Part shown: piece after piece, positions 1 to 8,069 of the stretch
Layout: every line of letters begins with the position of its first letter
Position numbering within the stretch: position 1 is the stretch's first letter
Assembly (NCBI GenBank): GCA_038046485.1
Contig: JBBSWA010000031.1
Coordinates: forward strand, 1 to 45,308
Direction: 5' to 3'
From: JBBSWA01 sp038046485
Lineage (GTDB): Archaea; Nanobdellota; Nanobdellia; Woesearchaeales; SM23-78
DNA length: 45,308 nt
Program-made: the position numbers and the translations under genes
The notes under the pieces: model-generated
Told to the model about the DNA's origin: nothing
What the model saw: the letters and a program-made list of their open reading frames with translations, nothing else
Databases searched by the model: none

Positions 1-55
1 CTTAAAGTCTTAGAAATCAAAATCTTAAAAAGGAAGTAATTATGCAACACAGCAG
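1..55. repeat. Left copy of a 55-bp terminal inverted repeat
   Basis: The first 55 bases are the exact reverse complement of the last 55 (45254-45308), and the match stops sharply at base 56. Read outward from the window, both ends begin CTGCTGTGTTGCATAATTAC. An exact length of 55 is a common final k-mer size in metagenome assembly, so the ends probably mark where the contig enters one repeated sequence twice in opposite orientation. A genuine terminal repeat of a linear replicon is less likely because the window carries core ribosomal genes. Confidence 0.85.
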
Positions 56-81
56 CTTTAGAACCAATACGGTTTTAGATG

Positions 82-849
82 TTATTCTGCGATGAGCTTG
101 TCTTTAGTAGGCAAGGCTTCATTTTGAAATGAAGGGTGATATTCTTTGTCCATCAATTTGAATGCTAACTTCTCAAAAGCCTTGGCTGAAGGACTATTTG
201 GATAGGCGTATACGACGGGATGTTTGAGGTGCTGACTGTGAGGTACATGTTCATCGTGCGGGATTTCGGCAATGATGGGAATACCTAACGTGCACTCGAT
301 GAACTCATTGCTCAATTCATAATGCTTATCCTGCACCTTGTTTAAGACTACGCCTAAGATTAATAGGCGAAGGTCCTTAGCGAGTTCGACGGTACGCTTA
401 GCCTGTTCTAGACTGCTCTTATCCGGGCAGGTTACGATCAAGACTTCATCGGAAACTTCCAAGGCACTGTGCGCTTCGGGACCCAAACCGGCGGCACCGT
501 CTAATACCAGCACTTCACTGAACTCCTTTGCATCCTTGATGACTTCCTGGAAATGAGCTAGATCAATGTTCCTTACTTCATCCAAGGTGTTGAGCAAAGG
601 AATGAGCTTTAAACCAGATTCATGTTTGTAGACTGCTTCGGAGACATGCACTTTACCCTGTAAGGCATCCTGCAAGTTGTAGGGTACTTGATCAATTCCT
701 AGATGATGATGCACATTGGGGGTTGTTAGATTGGCATCCATCAAGATACTTTGTTTGTAGTGCTTTGAGAAAACCATGCCTAGATTTATGGCTGTTGTCG
801 TCTTACCGACTCCTCCTTTACCACTTGCAATGCAGAGAACGCGACTCAT
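82..849 (-). CDS. MinD/ParA-family P-loop ATPase
   Basis: A 255-residue ATPase of the MinD/ParA/Mrp superfamily, whose members dimerise on ATP and position or partition cell components at the membrane or nucleoid. The deviant Walker A motif GKGGVGKTT lies near residue 10, the switch I region (DANLTTPN) near 38, and the Walker B-like VLVLDGAAG near 113. The C-terminus is short and polar with no obvious amphipathic membrane-targeting helix, so true MinD function is unproven. A TATA box (about 872-881) and the GAGGAG ribosome-binding sequence just before the ATG support this start. It is the last gene before the left terminal repeat. Confidence 0.85.
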   Translation of the reverse strand: MSRVLCIASGKGGVGKTTTAINLGMVFSKHYKQSILMDANLTTPNVHHHLGIDQVPYNLQDALQGKVHVSEAVYKHESGLKLIPLLNTLDEVRNIDLAHFQEVIKDAKEFSEVLVLDGAAGLGPEAHSALEVSDEVLIVTCPDKSSLEQAKRTVELAKDLRLLILGVVLNKVQDKHYELSNEFIECTLGIPIIAEIPHDEHVPHSQHLKHPVVYAYPNSPSAKAFEKLAFKLMDKEYHPSFQNEALPTKDKLIAE

Positions 850-898
850 GCTCTCCTCTTAAGAATAGGAGGTTATAAAGTTTTCTGCCTGATCTACC

Positions 899-1360
899 CT
901 ATTCTTGCTGTTTTCCAAGAACGATTTTCTCCACCGTTTCAAAGAACTTCTTCTGGAAGAAGTAGTATTGTGTGGCGATGTCAATGTTCACGATTTCTTC
1001 CCTTCCTTCAATGAAGGTACGAAGGGTGACATGGCGTCGATATTCATTCTCTTTTTGGGGATTGCAGCGATGGATTTTTCGCATCAAGAAATACAATTCT
1101 ATGTTATCTATTGTTTCCTGATCTGGAAAGAGTTTTTTTACGAGTTCTCCTTTTTCAACCGGGCTAACTGGCAATTCAGCGATCTTTTTTTCATTCTGCG
1201 CCCATTTTAATAACGCATCGATCATTCCGCTATAAGCGTCAATCATGCGGCTTGTGACATTCATCAACACGTCTACTGTGCGTGTGTATTTTAGACTGAC
1301 ATAGATTAAGTGATCCACTCGTTTGAGTTCTTCTTTTGCTTCTTCTAAGGCTTCTTTCAT
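899..1360 (-). CDS. Small helical protein, HEPN-like (unknown function)
   Basis: 153 residues, predicted almost entirely helical and charged, with no recognised catalytic motif. It starts 15 bases after the stop of the upstream gene (1376-1840), behind a purine-rich AAGGA sequence, so the two are probably co-transcribed. Their similar size and all-helical make-up suggest related folds, perhaps HEPN-like, but no convincing Rx4-6H motif is seen. Paired small helical proteins of this sort are frequent in DPANN genomes (recollection, not checked). Confidence 0.6.
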   Translation of the reverse strand: MKEALEEAKEELKRVDHLIYVSLKYTRTVDVLMNVTSRMIDAYSGMIDALLKWAQNEKKIAELPVSPVEKGELVKKLFPDQETIDNIELYFLMRKIHRCNPQKENEYRRHVTLRTFIEGREEIVNIDIATQYYFFQKKFFETVEKIVLGKQQE

Positions 1361-1375
1361 CTTTGCATTCCTTTT

Positions 1376-1840
1376 TTATACATTTTGTGTGCGTAATTGG
1401 TTACGGATATCATCTATAAAAATCTTTGTCTTCGAGAGAAAACCCTTTACCCGAATCAGACTTAAGGTGTCTATCTTATGGTTTTTTACCATGACAAAGT
1501 TTTCTTTTCGAGCGAAAGCGAGTTGCGTTTGCCTGTGTTTTACTACCAAATCTCTTATTTCTTCCAACCCATATTGAGATTTTAATTTGTACCTTTTTGC
1601 GGTTTTTTTAAATATTTTACATTTCTCGTCGAAATCATCCTTGTACGAAGGAATGCGGTTGTGGTTGTGTTCGCAGCGCAATAAGGCTGTGAGGGCATAA
1701 TCCAAGGCGCAGTACAGGCGCTCCACAATGGCGGGAAGCATTTTGGGGTCCTTCACAAAGGGGTAGGTTTCGTTTAACATGTGCTCAGCAATCTGGAGCT
1801 GATGACTCGCTTGAACCAACAAGTCCTCGTATAGCTCCAT
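1376..1840 (-). CDS. Small helical protein, possible HEPN-fold (unknown function)
   Basis: 154 residues, helical. The N-terminal half (IVERLYCALDYALTALLRCE, residues about 38-57) resembles the conserved helix of HEPN-type proteins, where a family-typical arginine or tyrosine precedes a polar pocket. No complete HEPN RNase motif is visible, so catalysis cannot be claimed. The start ATG at 1840 lies about 28 bases after an ATATATAT TATA-like box (about 1862-1875), consistent with a leaderless transcript. It heads a two-gene operon with the 899-1360 gene. Confidence 0.6.
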   Translation of the reverse strand: MELYEDLLVQASHQLQIAEHMLNETYPFVKDPKMLPAIVERLYCALDYALTALLRCEHNHNRIPSYKDDFDEKCKIFKKTAKRYKLKSQYGLEEIRDLVVKHRQTQLAFARKENFVMVKNHKIDTLSLIRVKGFLSKTKIFIDDIRNQLRTQNV

Positions 1841-1965
1841 TTAGCATTTATAAATGAAGCGAGATATATATGCTTTATGACGAGAAGGCTTGATTGGTAT
1901 AATATGCTATATAGAAGATATATTCTTAAAGAACCTTTTTAAACCTCTTGTTATTCTTGAAGTTC

Positions 1966-2889
1966 ATGCATCCCCCCGTAGAAGCAATCAAGATTCAAAA
2001 AGGTATGAATGCTGACGACTTAGTGAAAGCCATGCGAGGCGCGGGCGTCATGGGTGCTGGACGCATGGGAAAAGCAGCTGAAATCCTGGAAAAGGTTTTT
2101 ACCAATTCCGATTGCAGAACTTTCTTTGGCTTTGCCGGTGCTCTGGTACCTGGCGGCATGAAAGGCATTATTATCGACATGTTGGAAAGTGGCGTGATTG
2201 ATGTGATGGTCACGACTGGTGCGAATTTGACGCATGACTTGGCTGAAGCCTTTGGACATCGACACTATCAAGGTTCACATCATGCGGATGACGAAGCCCT
2301 GAATAAAATAGGTCTTGTTAGGATGTTCGATACCTACATGCCCAATAAGGTATATGAAGACTTGGAAGACTTCTTTGAGAAACATTACGATTCATTTAAA
2401 GACCTTGAAACCATTAAAGAGTTCCTTTGGAAGATAGGCGAACTCATGCCTTCTACAGAAAAAAGCATCTTGAAGACCTGCTATGAAAAAAAGATTCCAC
2501 TCTTTTGTCCGGGCATTGCAGATAGTGGAATTGGCTTAATGATCTGGGGAAGACTTGCGCAGGGGAAAAAATGTCAAGTTAAAGCCTTTGAAGACTTAAA
2601 AGAGATGATGGATCTTGCTTGGACGGCAAAACAAGCCGGCGTGATTTACCTAGGTGGTGGACTCCCTAAGAACTTCATTCAACAAGCCATGCAACTCGCG
2701 CCGAATGCTGCGAGCTATGGCGTACAGATCACCATGGATCGACCTGAACCTGGCGGAAGCAGTGGTGCTGAGTTATGTGAAGGCATTAGCTGGGGTAAGA
2801 TGGAACCTCAAGCCAAGTTTGTTGATGTCATTTGCGATGTGACGATTGCATTGCCGGTTTTATGGGCAGCTGTGAAGAACCGTATCTAA
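1966..2889 (+). CDS. dys: Deoxyhypusine synthase
   Basis: Deoxyhypusine synthase transfers the aminobutyl group of spermidine, with NAD, to a lysine of initiation factor aIF5A, the first step of hypusine formation. About 307 residues, typical of archaeal enzymes. The NAD-binding region (TTGANLTHDLAEAFGH) and the conserved YLGGGLPKNF and SGAELCEGISWGK segments are present; the lysine of SWGK matches the family's enzyme-intermediate lysine. I chose ATG 1966 over the TTG at 1948 because a TATA-like TTTTTAAAC (about 1935-1943) sits about 28 bases upstream, giving a leaderless message. Exonuclease III follows after 3 bases. Confidence 0.95.
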   Translation: MHPPVEAIKIQKGMNADDLVKAMRGAGVMGAGRMGKAAEILEKVFTNSDCRTFFGFAGALVPGGMKGIIIDMLESGVIDVMVTTGANLTHDLAEAFGHRHYQGSHHADDEALNKIGLVRMFDTYMPNKVYEDLEDFFEKHYDSFKDLETIKEFLWKIGELMPSTEKSILKTCYEKKIPLFCPGIADSGIGLMIWGRLAQGKKCQVKAFEDLKEMMDLAWTAKQAGVIYLGGGLPKNFIQQAMQLAPNAASYGVQITMDRPEPGGSSGAELCEGISWGKMEPQAKFVDVICDVTIALPVLWAAVKNRI

Positions 2890-2892
2890 TTC

Positions 2893-3645
2893 ATGAAGAT
2901 TATATCTTGGAATGTGAATGGCATCCAGTCCTGTGTGAGCAAGGGACTTTTGGGGTTTCTGAAGAAAGAAAAGGCGGATATGGTTTGCCTGCAAGAAGTC
3001 AGAGGAGATCCTTCTTTTATTGATTTTTTGAAATTAGGTTATCAAGTTGCGCACTTTCCTGCGCAGAAGAAAGGTTACAGTGGCGTTTTGACCATCTACA
3101 AGAAAACCCCCTTATCTATTATTAAAGGACTTGGAAACAAGAAGTTTGATGATGAAGGGAGGGTGCTCACTTTGGAATACCAGGGGTTTTATCTCGTGAA
3201 TGCTTATTTCCCTCACACGCAACGTGAACTTCTACGATTGCCTTACAAATTAGCTTTTAACAAGGCCTTTGAGGTGTTTTGCCAAACTCTGCGAAAGAAG
3301 AAACCTGTTATTATTACAGGAGACATCAATGTTGCTCATCGCGAAATTGACCTGCGAAATCCGAAGCAAAACCAGAAAAATGCAGGGTTTACTTTGCAAG
3401 AAAGAGCTTGGATGGATCACTTTCTTTCTTTAGGATATATTGATGCCTTTCGAGCATTTGTTAAGGAAGGTGGACACTATACTTGGTGGACGTGGCGTAA
3501 TGACGCTCGAAAGCGAGGCATCGGATGGCGTATTGATTACTTCTTGGTGAGCAAAGAATTGCGAGGAAAGCTGAAAAACTGTATTATCCTGAACAAAGTG
3601 TATGGGTCGGATCATTGCCCGATTATGCTAGAGCTCAAGTCATGA
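2893..3645 (+). CDS. xth: Exodeoxyribonuclease III / AP endonuclease
   Basis: A 250-residue member of the exonuclease/endonuclease/phosphatase superfamily that nicks DNA at abasic sites and trims 3' ends in base-excision repair. Landmarks in order: KIISWNVNGI at the N-terminus, LQEVRG (metal-binding Glu) near 36, GDINVAHREID (catalytic Asp/Asn) near 140, WWTWRNDARKRGIGWRIDY near 196 and the terminal GSDHCPI (catalytic His). All active-site residues of the family appear intact. It begins 3 bases after deoxyhypusine synthase and overlaps the convergent BtaA-like gene by 6 bases at its end. Confidence 0.96.
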   Translation: MKIISWNVNGIQSCVSKGLLGFLKKEKADMVCLQEVRGDPSFIDFLKLGYQVAHFPAQKKGYSGVLTIYKKTPLSIIKGLGNKKFDDEGRVLTLEYQGFYLVNAYFPHTQRELLRLPYKLAFNKAFEVFCQTLRKKKPVIITGDINVAHREIDLRNPKQNQKNAGFTLQERAWMDHFLSLGYIDAFRAFVKEGGHYTWWTWRNDARKRGIGWRIDYFLVSKELRGKLKNCIILNKVYGSDHCPIMLELKS

Positions 3646-4677
3646 ATTCTTTCTAAGAATGACAAAGCGATGGTAAAAAGGCGTGCAGTCCTTACGATGT
3701 AGTTTGTCTGCCAAGTCTTGTTGCGAAACGAATGCTTTCGTAAGGACTTTTGGCAACCCTCTACTTACGAATAACTCTCGGTAAAAAAGTACACCTCCAG
3801 GTTTCAAAACCCGTGCGGTTTCCTGTAGAATCTGGGCGTATCTTTCTTCCGAACACCAGTCAAAAATGTCGGAATAATTCGCCTTATCCACACATTCGCT
3901 CTCGCAGCCTTTTAAAAAAAGAAAAAGATCATCCTTAACAAAATGAACTTTTGCAATATTTCTTTTAACCTTCTGAAAGTTTTCCTTTTTTAAAAATGGA
4001 GGCCTAATCCTGTACTTGGAGAAGATTACCTTTTGCAAGTATCCGTTCTTAGCGAAATTGTTGAATTTCACAAAGTTATGCATGTTGTTGAACAAACTTT
4101 GCCTCATTGGTGTATTTATATAGGTATAGACAAAGTTTGGAAGCAAGGCTTTGTATAAATGTTTGATGGAAAAAATACGAACAAATAACTGAAGCCAGAC
4201 CCTATGTTGCTCTAGTAACCTCCTTTGCGCAGCCCTGTTTGTCTGTCTAATGATTTTCGTATCTTTAAGAATATACTTCACAAAAAATCGCAGAACAGGC
4301 AAAAATCTCCGCTCGAAAAGTCCGATGTTATCGATACCTTTGAGGAGGTTATGAGCCAATAAGTATTTACCCCCTTCCTTTTTGGAAAGCATTTCTTGTA
4401 GGAGAACGCCGTTAGCGGGATCTTCACTGCCTTCTAACAACTCAATGGTTCTGGCTAAAGAGGACCTCTTTATAATCTCTGCTTTTAGCTCAGCCAATGC
4501 TAGCTGCGCTGAATTATAATCAATCGCAATCACTTTTTTTGGGTTCTCGACGAGTAAATTCAGGACGTTATCTCCTGATGATGAAATGGTCAAAACCCGA
4601 TCGGAACTCGAGACCTTCAATGCCCCATTTATAGAGCCGTAATCTTCCCAAACGGTCGAGAAGTAGACCTTGTCCAT
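3640..4677 (-). CDS. BtaA-like S-adenosylmethionine aminocarboxypropyl transferase (DUF3419)
   Basis: 345 residues matching the DUF3419 family. Its characterised member BtaA moves the 3-amino-3-carboxypropyl group of S-adenosylmethionine to diacylglycerol, the first step of betaine-lipid synthesis. Seen: the N-terminal VWEDYGSINGALKV, the SAM-pocket segment RVLTISSSGDNVLNLL followed by KVIAIDYNS, and a late methyltransferase-type strand (ARVLKPGGVLFYRE). The second enzyme, BtaB, is not in the window. In an archaeon the acceptor would have to be something other than an acyl diglyceride, so the substrate is unknown. A TATA box (GCTTATAAAG, about 4700-4709) precedes a near-leaderless ATG. Confidence 0.75.
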   Translation of the reverse strand: MDKVYFSTVWEDYGSINGALKVSSSDRVLTISSSGDNVLNLLVENPKKVIAIDYNSAQLALAELKAEIIKRSSLARTIELLEGSEDPANGVLLQEMLSKKEGGKYLLAHNLLKGIDNIGLFERRFLPVLRFFVKYILKDTKIIRQTNRAAQRRLLEQHRVWLQLFVRIFSIKHLYKALLPNFVYTYINTPMRQSLFNNMHNFVKFNNFAKNGYLQKVIFSKYRIRPPFLKKENFQKVKRNIAKVHFVKDDLFLFLKGCESECVDKANYSDIFDWCSEERYAQILQETARVLKPGGVLFYRELFVSRGLPKVLTKAFVSQQDLADKLHRKDCTPFYHRFVILRKNS

Positions 4678-4742
4678 ACGCTTTTTTTTGTAGCGCTTCT
4701 TTATAAGCTATTGTCTTTTAAAATCGTGCAGTTTTTCTAATC

Positions 4743-5165
4743 TTAGCTATGGTGATTTTTCAACAATGCATCCAAACTCCAATAGGGTGCTCCGTGGAAG
4801 ACTACACTCAAGGTCAAGATGAAGAAAGCAAAATGAACCCAGGCACTCGTGAAGATACCCCAAGGGACGGTTGTGATTTCTAAAAAGGTGTAGAATAGGA
4901 ATAATAGAGCAGTAATTGCGGCAAAGACCCTTGTGAACAAACCCACCAAGATCCCTACGCCTAAGACGAGTTCAGCAACCCCTAAATAATAAGGATAGAT
5001 CATTTCAAACCAAGTAAACACATTGACGGTGTACGTTCCCAAATCTGTTGCCGGAGCGCCGGGAACAGCAAGGATGGCAAAGCCACTCCACAACAAGGCA
5101 AAACCTAAGGATAGGCGCAAGAGAAAACTGCCCCATTTTTCCTTCTTAGAAACGATGCCTTCCAT
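4743..5165 (-). CDS. DoxX-family membrane protein
   Basis: 140 residues with four hydrophobic segments (about 15-30, 52-75, 78-95, 105-125). The pattern LRLSLGFALLWSGF near the N-terminus, followed by YYLGVAELVLGVGILVGLFTR, is typical of DoxX/DoxD-like proteins. Some family members are quinol oxidase or thiosulfate:quinone oxidoreductase subunits; most are uncharacterised inner-membrane proteins. No oxidase partner is adjacent. A TATTTAAAT box about 28 bases upstream of the ATG supports a leaderless start. Confidence 0.8.
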   Translation of the reverse strand: MEGIVSKKEKWGSFLLRLSLGFALLWSGFAILAVPGAPATDLGTYTVNVFTWFEMIYPYYLGVAELVLGVGILVGLFTRVFAAITALLFLFYTFLEITTVPWGIFTSAWVHFAFFILTLSVVFHGAPYWSLDALLKNHHS

Positions 5166-5211
5166 CCCTAAATAATTGAAACTGGGGATTTAAATAATTA
5201 TCGCCTAGGGT

Positions 5212-5640
5212 TTAGAACTTTTCTTCAGAAGACTTTATCGGTTGAAGTCCCAATGCTTCCGCTACTTCTATAAACGCTGCTTCGTGAGATACATGAACGA
5301 TGGCTCTTGGATCTTCACTAAAAGGCCCACCATGAATATAGAGATCTTCTCTGAGTTGCCCACTTGCTTCTTGTCCGTCCCCTATTTTTACCGCTTCGAA
5401 TGGAGCTGGCCCTACTTTCGTGCTAAATCTGTTTCTCTCTTCGGAAGGGACTAGCAAGTAGAACCTTCCGGAGGGCGGCACGATAAACAATAAACGGTCG
5501 ATATTTCCAGGACCTAAGCCTAGCAAAGCCCTTCCCTCTGACGATGTTGCATGCTTCATATATGCTCTGTAATTGTCTGTAATTCTATCAGTAAGGACGT
5601 AATGAAACGTTTCTCCCATTTTAGAAAGGAACATTGGCAT
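5212..5640 (-). CDS. Hypothetical protein, co-transcribed with RibL
   Basis: 142 residues, soluble, with no family recognised. It has a Gly/Pro-rich centre (LLGLGPGNIDRLLFIVPPSG) and a His-containing C-terminal half (IHGGPF, VHVSHEAAF). It begins 4 bases after the RibL stop, so it is almost certainly in the same transcript. No signal peptide or membrane segment is seen. A nucleotide- or flavin-related role would be a guess from position only. Confidence 0.65.
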   Translation of the reverse strand: MPMFLSKMGETFHYVLTDRITDNYRAYMKHATSSEGRALLGLGPGNIDRLLFIVPPSGRFYLLVPSEERNRFSTKVGPAPFEAVKIGDGQEASGQLREDLYIHGGPFSEDPRAIVHVSHEAAFIEVAEALGLQPIKSSEEKF

Positions 5641-5644
5641 CTTT

Positions 5645-6067
5645 TTAACGGTTAGGGTTTTGCTGCTTTCGCAACAAACTGCTCTTGTACTTATCCGGCT
5701 GAAACGGGTTGAGGCGGATGACGGGGATGTTCAATTGGTACTCTTTCAACTTACTTGTCAAGCGCTCTTCGAAACAATTGTGCTGATCATATCCTAGGCA
5801 GATGATGTCTGGCTTGTGCGCGGTGATGACTTTGTAAGGATCTGAACCATCGCCTACCACAGCTAGGTCTACGTTGAACTCGGCTTGGACGGTTTCGAGG
5901 CGCTCTTGCTCAGGGTGTAAGGGTTCTTTCTTCTTGATTTCCCTTGTATTCTTATCGGTTGCGACCACGGCGATGAGGTAGTCCCCATGCTGTTTGGCCT
6001 GCAGGAAGAGATTACGGTGACCCTCGTGAAGAATATCAAAGGTGCCAAAGACCATGACTTTACGCAT
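5645..6067 (-). CDS. ribL: Cytidylyltransferase-fold FAD synthase (RibL type)
   Basis: A 140-residue nucleotidyltransferase of the cytidylyltransferase family. The N-terminal VMVFGTFDILHEGHRN holds the HxGH nucleotide-binding motif, and ICLGYDQH with the later RL(T)S region completes the pocket. Archaeal proteins of this length (RibL) adenylylate FMN to FAD; glycerol-3-phosphate cytidylyltransferases look alike, so the substrate is not certain. The ATG follows a GATTTAAAAAG TATA box (about 6088-6098) at leaderless distance. The unknown gene 5212-5640 is its operon partner. Confidence 0.82.
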   Translation of the reverse strand: MRKVMVFGTFDILHEGHRNLFLQAKQHGDYLIAVVATDKNTREIKKKEPLHPEQERLETVQAEFNVDLAVVGDGSDPYKVITAHKPDIICLGYDQHNCFEERLTSKLKEYQLNIPVIRLNPFQPDKYKSSLLRKQQNPNR

Positions 6068-6103
6068 GATATGAGAATTTGAGCTCTCTTTTTAAATCTA
6101 GGG

Positions 6104-6352
6104 CTATTGCTCGTCTTTGTGGTAAAGGTCTAAAAAAATAATTTTGTTTTGCTCTTGGATATATACATATGAAAGTCTGAATGGTTTTACATATAATTCT
6201 CTAGTCCCTTTCCTTATATTTCTCATAGGCTTCCCTACTTCCGGATTCTGACGTATTTTTTCAAACTGCTTGATCAATCTTTTTTTTAACCCTTGATCTT
6301 TAATCTTAGAAAAAACTTTCTTGAATTCTTCACTAAATATGGCCCTTACCAT
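6104..6352 (-). CDS. RelE/ParE-superfamily toxin
   Basis: 82 residues with the compact RelE fold pattern: EEFKKVFSKIKDQGLKKRLIKQFEKI, then GKPMRNIRKGTRELYVKPFRLSYVY and IIFLDLYHKDEQ. The Arg/Lys-rich middle and the C-terminal Tyr-His-Lys are where RelE-type ribosome-dependent mRNA interferases carry catalytic residues. The start overlaps the end of the AbrB-type gene by 7 bases, the usual antitoxin-first arrangement. Toxicity is inferred from the family. Confidence 0.85.
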   Translation of the reverse strand: MVRAIFSEEFKKVFSKIKDQGLKKRLIKQFEKIRQNPEVGKPMRNIRKGTRELYVKPFRLSYVYIQEQNKIIFLDLYHKDEQ

Positions 6353-6615
6353 TTTTTGACTTCTTTCAAGAACTCATCAAAGTCCATCTCAACGAATTCT
6401 CCTCTATCATATCTTTTCCAGGCCTCCTCTGTTCTTCGGGCGAACTCTAGGTCTTCCTTGAGGTTTTTAGAGAAATCTTTTGCTTTTTTCATGATTAACT
6501 GTTTACCATTCTCAATAATGACTAATTCCTCGCCTTCCTTGAAGTACTTCCTCATTTTACTGGGAATCACAACCTGTCCTTTCGAGCTCATCTTGGTAAT
6601 CGCTATACTTGTCAT
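6346..6615 (-). CDS. AbrB-family antitoxin (SpoVT/AbrB swapped-hairpin domain)
   Basis: 89 residues. The N-terminal 45 residues are a classic AbrB DNA-binding hairpin (ITKMSSKGQVVIPSKMRKYF) and the rest is an acidic helical tail (residues about 50-89) of the type that wraps a RelE partner. It precedes and overlaps the toxin gene, which lets the antitoxin be made first and autoregulate the pair. The ATG lies about 28 bases after a TATA box at about 6635-6644, which is also used in the opposite direction by the 6664 gene. Confidence 0.88.
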   Translation of the reverse strand: MTSIAITKMSSKGQVVIPSKMRKYFKEGEELVIIENGKQLIMKKAKDFSKNLKEDLEFARRTEEAWKRYDRGEFVEMDFDEFLKEVKKW

Positions 6616-6633
6616 TGGGTAAGATAAGTCTTA

Positions 6634-6648
6634 CACGTATATAAACAT
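6634..6648. promoter_or_regulatory. Shared bidirectional TATA element
   Basis: The near-palindromic ACGTATATAAAC lies 48 bases between the divergent starts of the antitoxin (6615, minus) and the secreted protein (6664, plus). It is about 25-28 bases from each start codon, so one TATA box appears able to serve both leaderless transcripts. The AbrB antitoxin could therefore also influence the secreted-protein gene (inference). Confidence 0.6.
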
Positions 6649-6663
6649 TTCGGAAGGTCGACA

Positions 6664-7956
6664 ATGAAAAACTTTATAAAATTCGGGTCCAAAAAAGGCT
6701 CTATAGTGAAAATCACTCAACTTACCTTGTGCTTGACCCTTTCCCTTCTACTTGTCTTATCCATTCCACTTGCGTCTGCAGGGCTTCTTTCGTTTATAGA
6801 TCAACTCAAGACCTGGCAGCCAACCGGCAATGTAGTCAGTGTTCCGGTCATTGTCTGTGGCGATGGAAACTGCATGAAACCCTACGAAACCAAGGTGAAC
6901 TGCCCGAAAGACTGTAAAAGAAACCTTGGCGGGCTCGCATATGGATCTGCTAATCCTTGTGAGACGTGCGATTTGAACGCTGACGGATTATATACGGATG
7001 TTGATGCTCAGCGGCTTTCTAATTGTATTTTCAATCCTGGCACTGCTGGTTGTCCTGTTGATGTTGATGGCGATGGTGTGTTGAGAGTGAACGATATCAC
7101 TTATTGTATTAAAACGTGTGGTCCGTGCAATTACTGTGACTTTGATGGAGATAAGATGTTTGGAGAGTCAGACAGTAAGAGATTAGTGGAGTGCATCTTT
7201 AATCCTAAACTTGCAGGTTGTGAAGGAAGGGATCCTAATGGAGATGGCTCTCTTAACGTTGTTGATACTACTTATTGCATTAAAACGTGTGGTCCGTCTC
7301 CTACCCTTTGTGGGAATGGTGCTTGTGAAGAGCCTGAGAATGCTCAGAATTGCCCTAGGGATTGTAGTGTTCCGTCGCCAACTGTAGAGTGTAAGCCTGG
7401 GCAGAGGATAGGGGATGTTGATGGTGATGGTGATGTGGATGATGTTGATTATGAATTGGAGGGTCGGGTAGTCGCTAGAAATATTCCTCTTCCGAGCAAT
7501 ATCTGTTGTGTTGACGCTACTCAAGATGGTCAAGTATCTACGATAGATTGGACAAAAGTTGGAAGGATAGCAAGTGGTTTGGATCAGAGTCCAGGTGTTT
7601 GCGGTACGTCTCCTACTCTTTGTGGGAATAAGGTGTGCGATCCTGGAGAAAGCCAAACCTGTCCTGCAGATTGCGTTGTTTGTCCGTCCATTGCCCCTCC
7701 AAATTGCAAACAAGAGCAGAAACAAATACCTGGAGGAACAGGTCAGAACGGCTGCCCTTCGCCATCGACGTGCTGCGGAAACAAACTATGCGAAGGAGCA
7801 GAGAGCTATACGAATTGCCCCAAAGACTGCAAGAAGAAGCCTGTTTGCGGGAACAAAATCTGCGAGTCAAACGAGAAGGTAACTTGTAAATCGGACTGTA
7901 AGAAAAACAGCGGAGGATTCGCCTCCTATACCCTATACCCCATCAACTTGTGGTGA
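6664..7956 (+). CDS. Secreted Cys-rich protein with dockerin-like calcium repeats (frameshifted near the 3' end)
   Basis: 430 residues as read. An N-terminal signal peptide (hydrophobic core about 19-40, ending LASA) is followed by alternating modules. Cys-rich knots of the form CGNGxCexxExxxNCPxDC occur at about 66, 217, 321, 370 and 395. Dockerin-like EF-hand pairs with DxDxDG-type loops (DVDGDGVLRVND, DPNGDGSLNVVD, GDVDGDGDVDDVD) lie between them. Dockerins bind Ca2+ and dock to cohesins, but no cohesin is seen here. The reading frame ends at an out-of-place TGA. In the +1 frame another complete knot (CGDGIC...SCPTDC) follows to a stop at 8023, so the authentic protein is probably about 20 residues longer (see the tandem duplication at 7927). 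Probably a cell-surface protein. Confidence 0.85.
   Translation: MKNFIKFGSKKGSIVKITQLTLCLTLSLLLVLSIPLASAGLLSFIDQLKTWQPTGNVVSVPVIVCGDGNCMKPYETKVNCPKDCKRNLGGLAYGSANPCETCDLNADGLYTDVDAQRLSNCIFNPGTAGCPVDVDGDGVLRVNDITYCIKTCGPCNYCDFDGDKMFGESDSKRLVECIFNPKLAGCEGRDPNGDGSLNVVDTTYCIKTCGPSPTLCGNGACEEPENAQNCPRDCSVPSPTVECKPGQRIGDVDGDGDVDDVDYELEGRVVARNIPLPSNICCVDATQDGQVSTIDWTKVGRIASGLDQSPGVCGTSPTLCGNKVCDPGESQTCPADCVVCPSIAPPNCKQEQKQIPGGTGQNGCPSPSTCCGNKLCEGAESYTNCPKDCKKKPVCGNKICESNEKVTCKSDCKKNSGGFASYTLYPINLW
7927..7940 (+). repeat. 7-bp tandem duplication causing a frame break
   Basis: TATACCC occurs twice in direct tandem (7927-7933, 7934-7940) inside the secreted-protein gene. Removing one copy restores an uninterrupted frame that reads through ASYTPST into the final Cys knot and stops at 8021-8023. 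The duplication thus accounts exactly for the +1 frame change. It could be a strain variant, a phase-variation switch or an assembly error. Confidence 0.8.
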
Positions 7957-8069
7957 TGGCATCTGTCAATGGCATGAAACCAAGCAGTCGTGCCCAACGG
8001 ATTGTGGCAATCCAATGCAATGATCTTCTGCAGAAAACATTTATAAACCATATCAAGCTTGTTTAACCC

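Noticed and set aside
7183..7725. 180-residue antisense frame inside the secreted-protein gene
   Set aside because: It is Ile/Thr/Arg-biased, mirrors repetitive codons of the sense gene and has no promoter; the sense strand has a signal peptide and ordered motifs.
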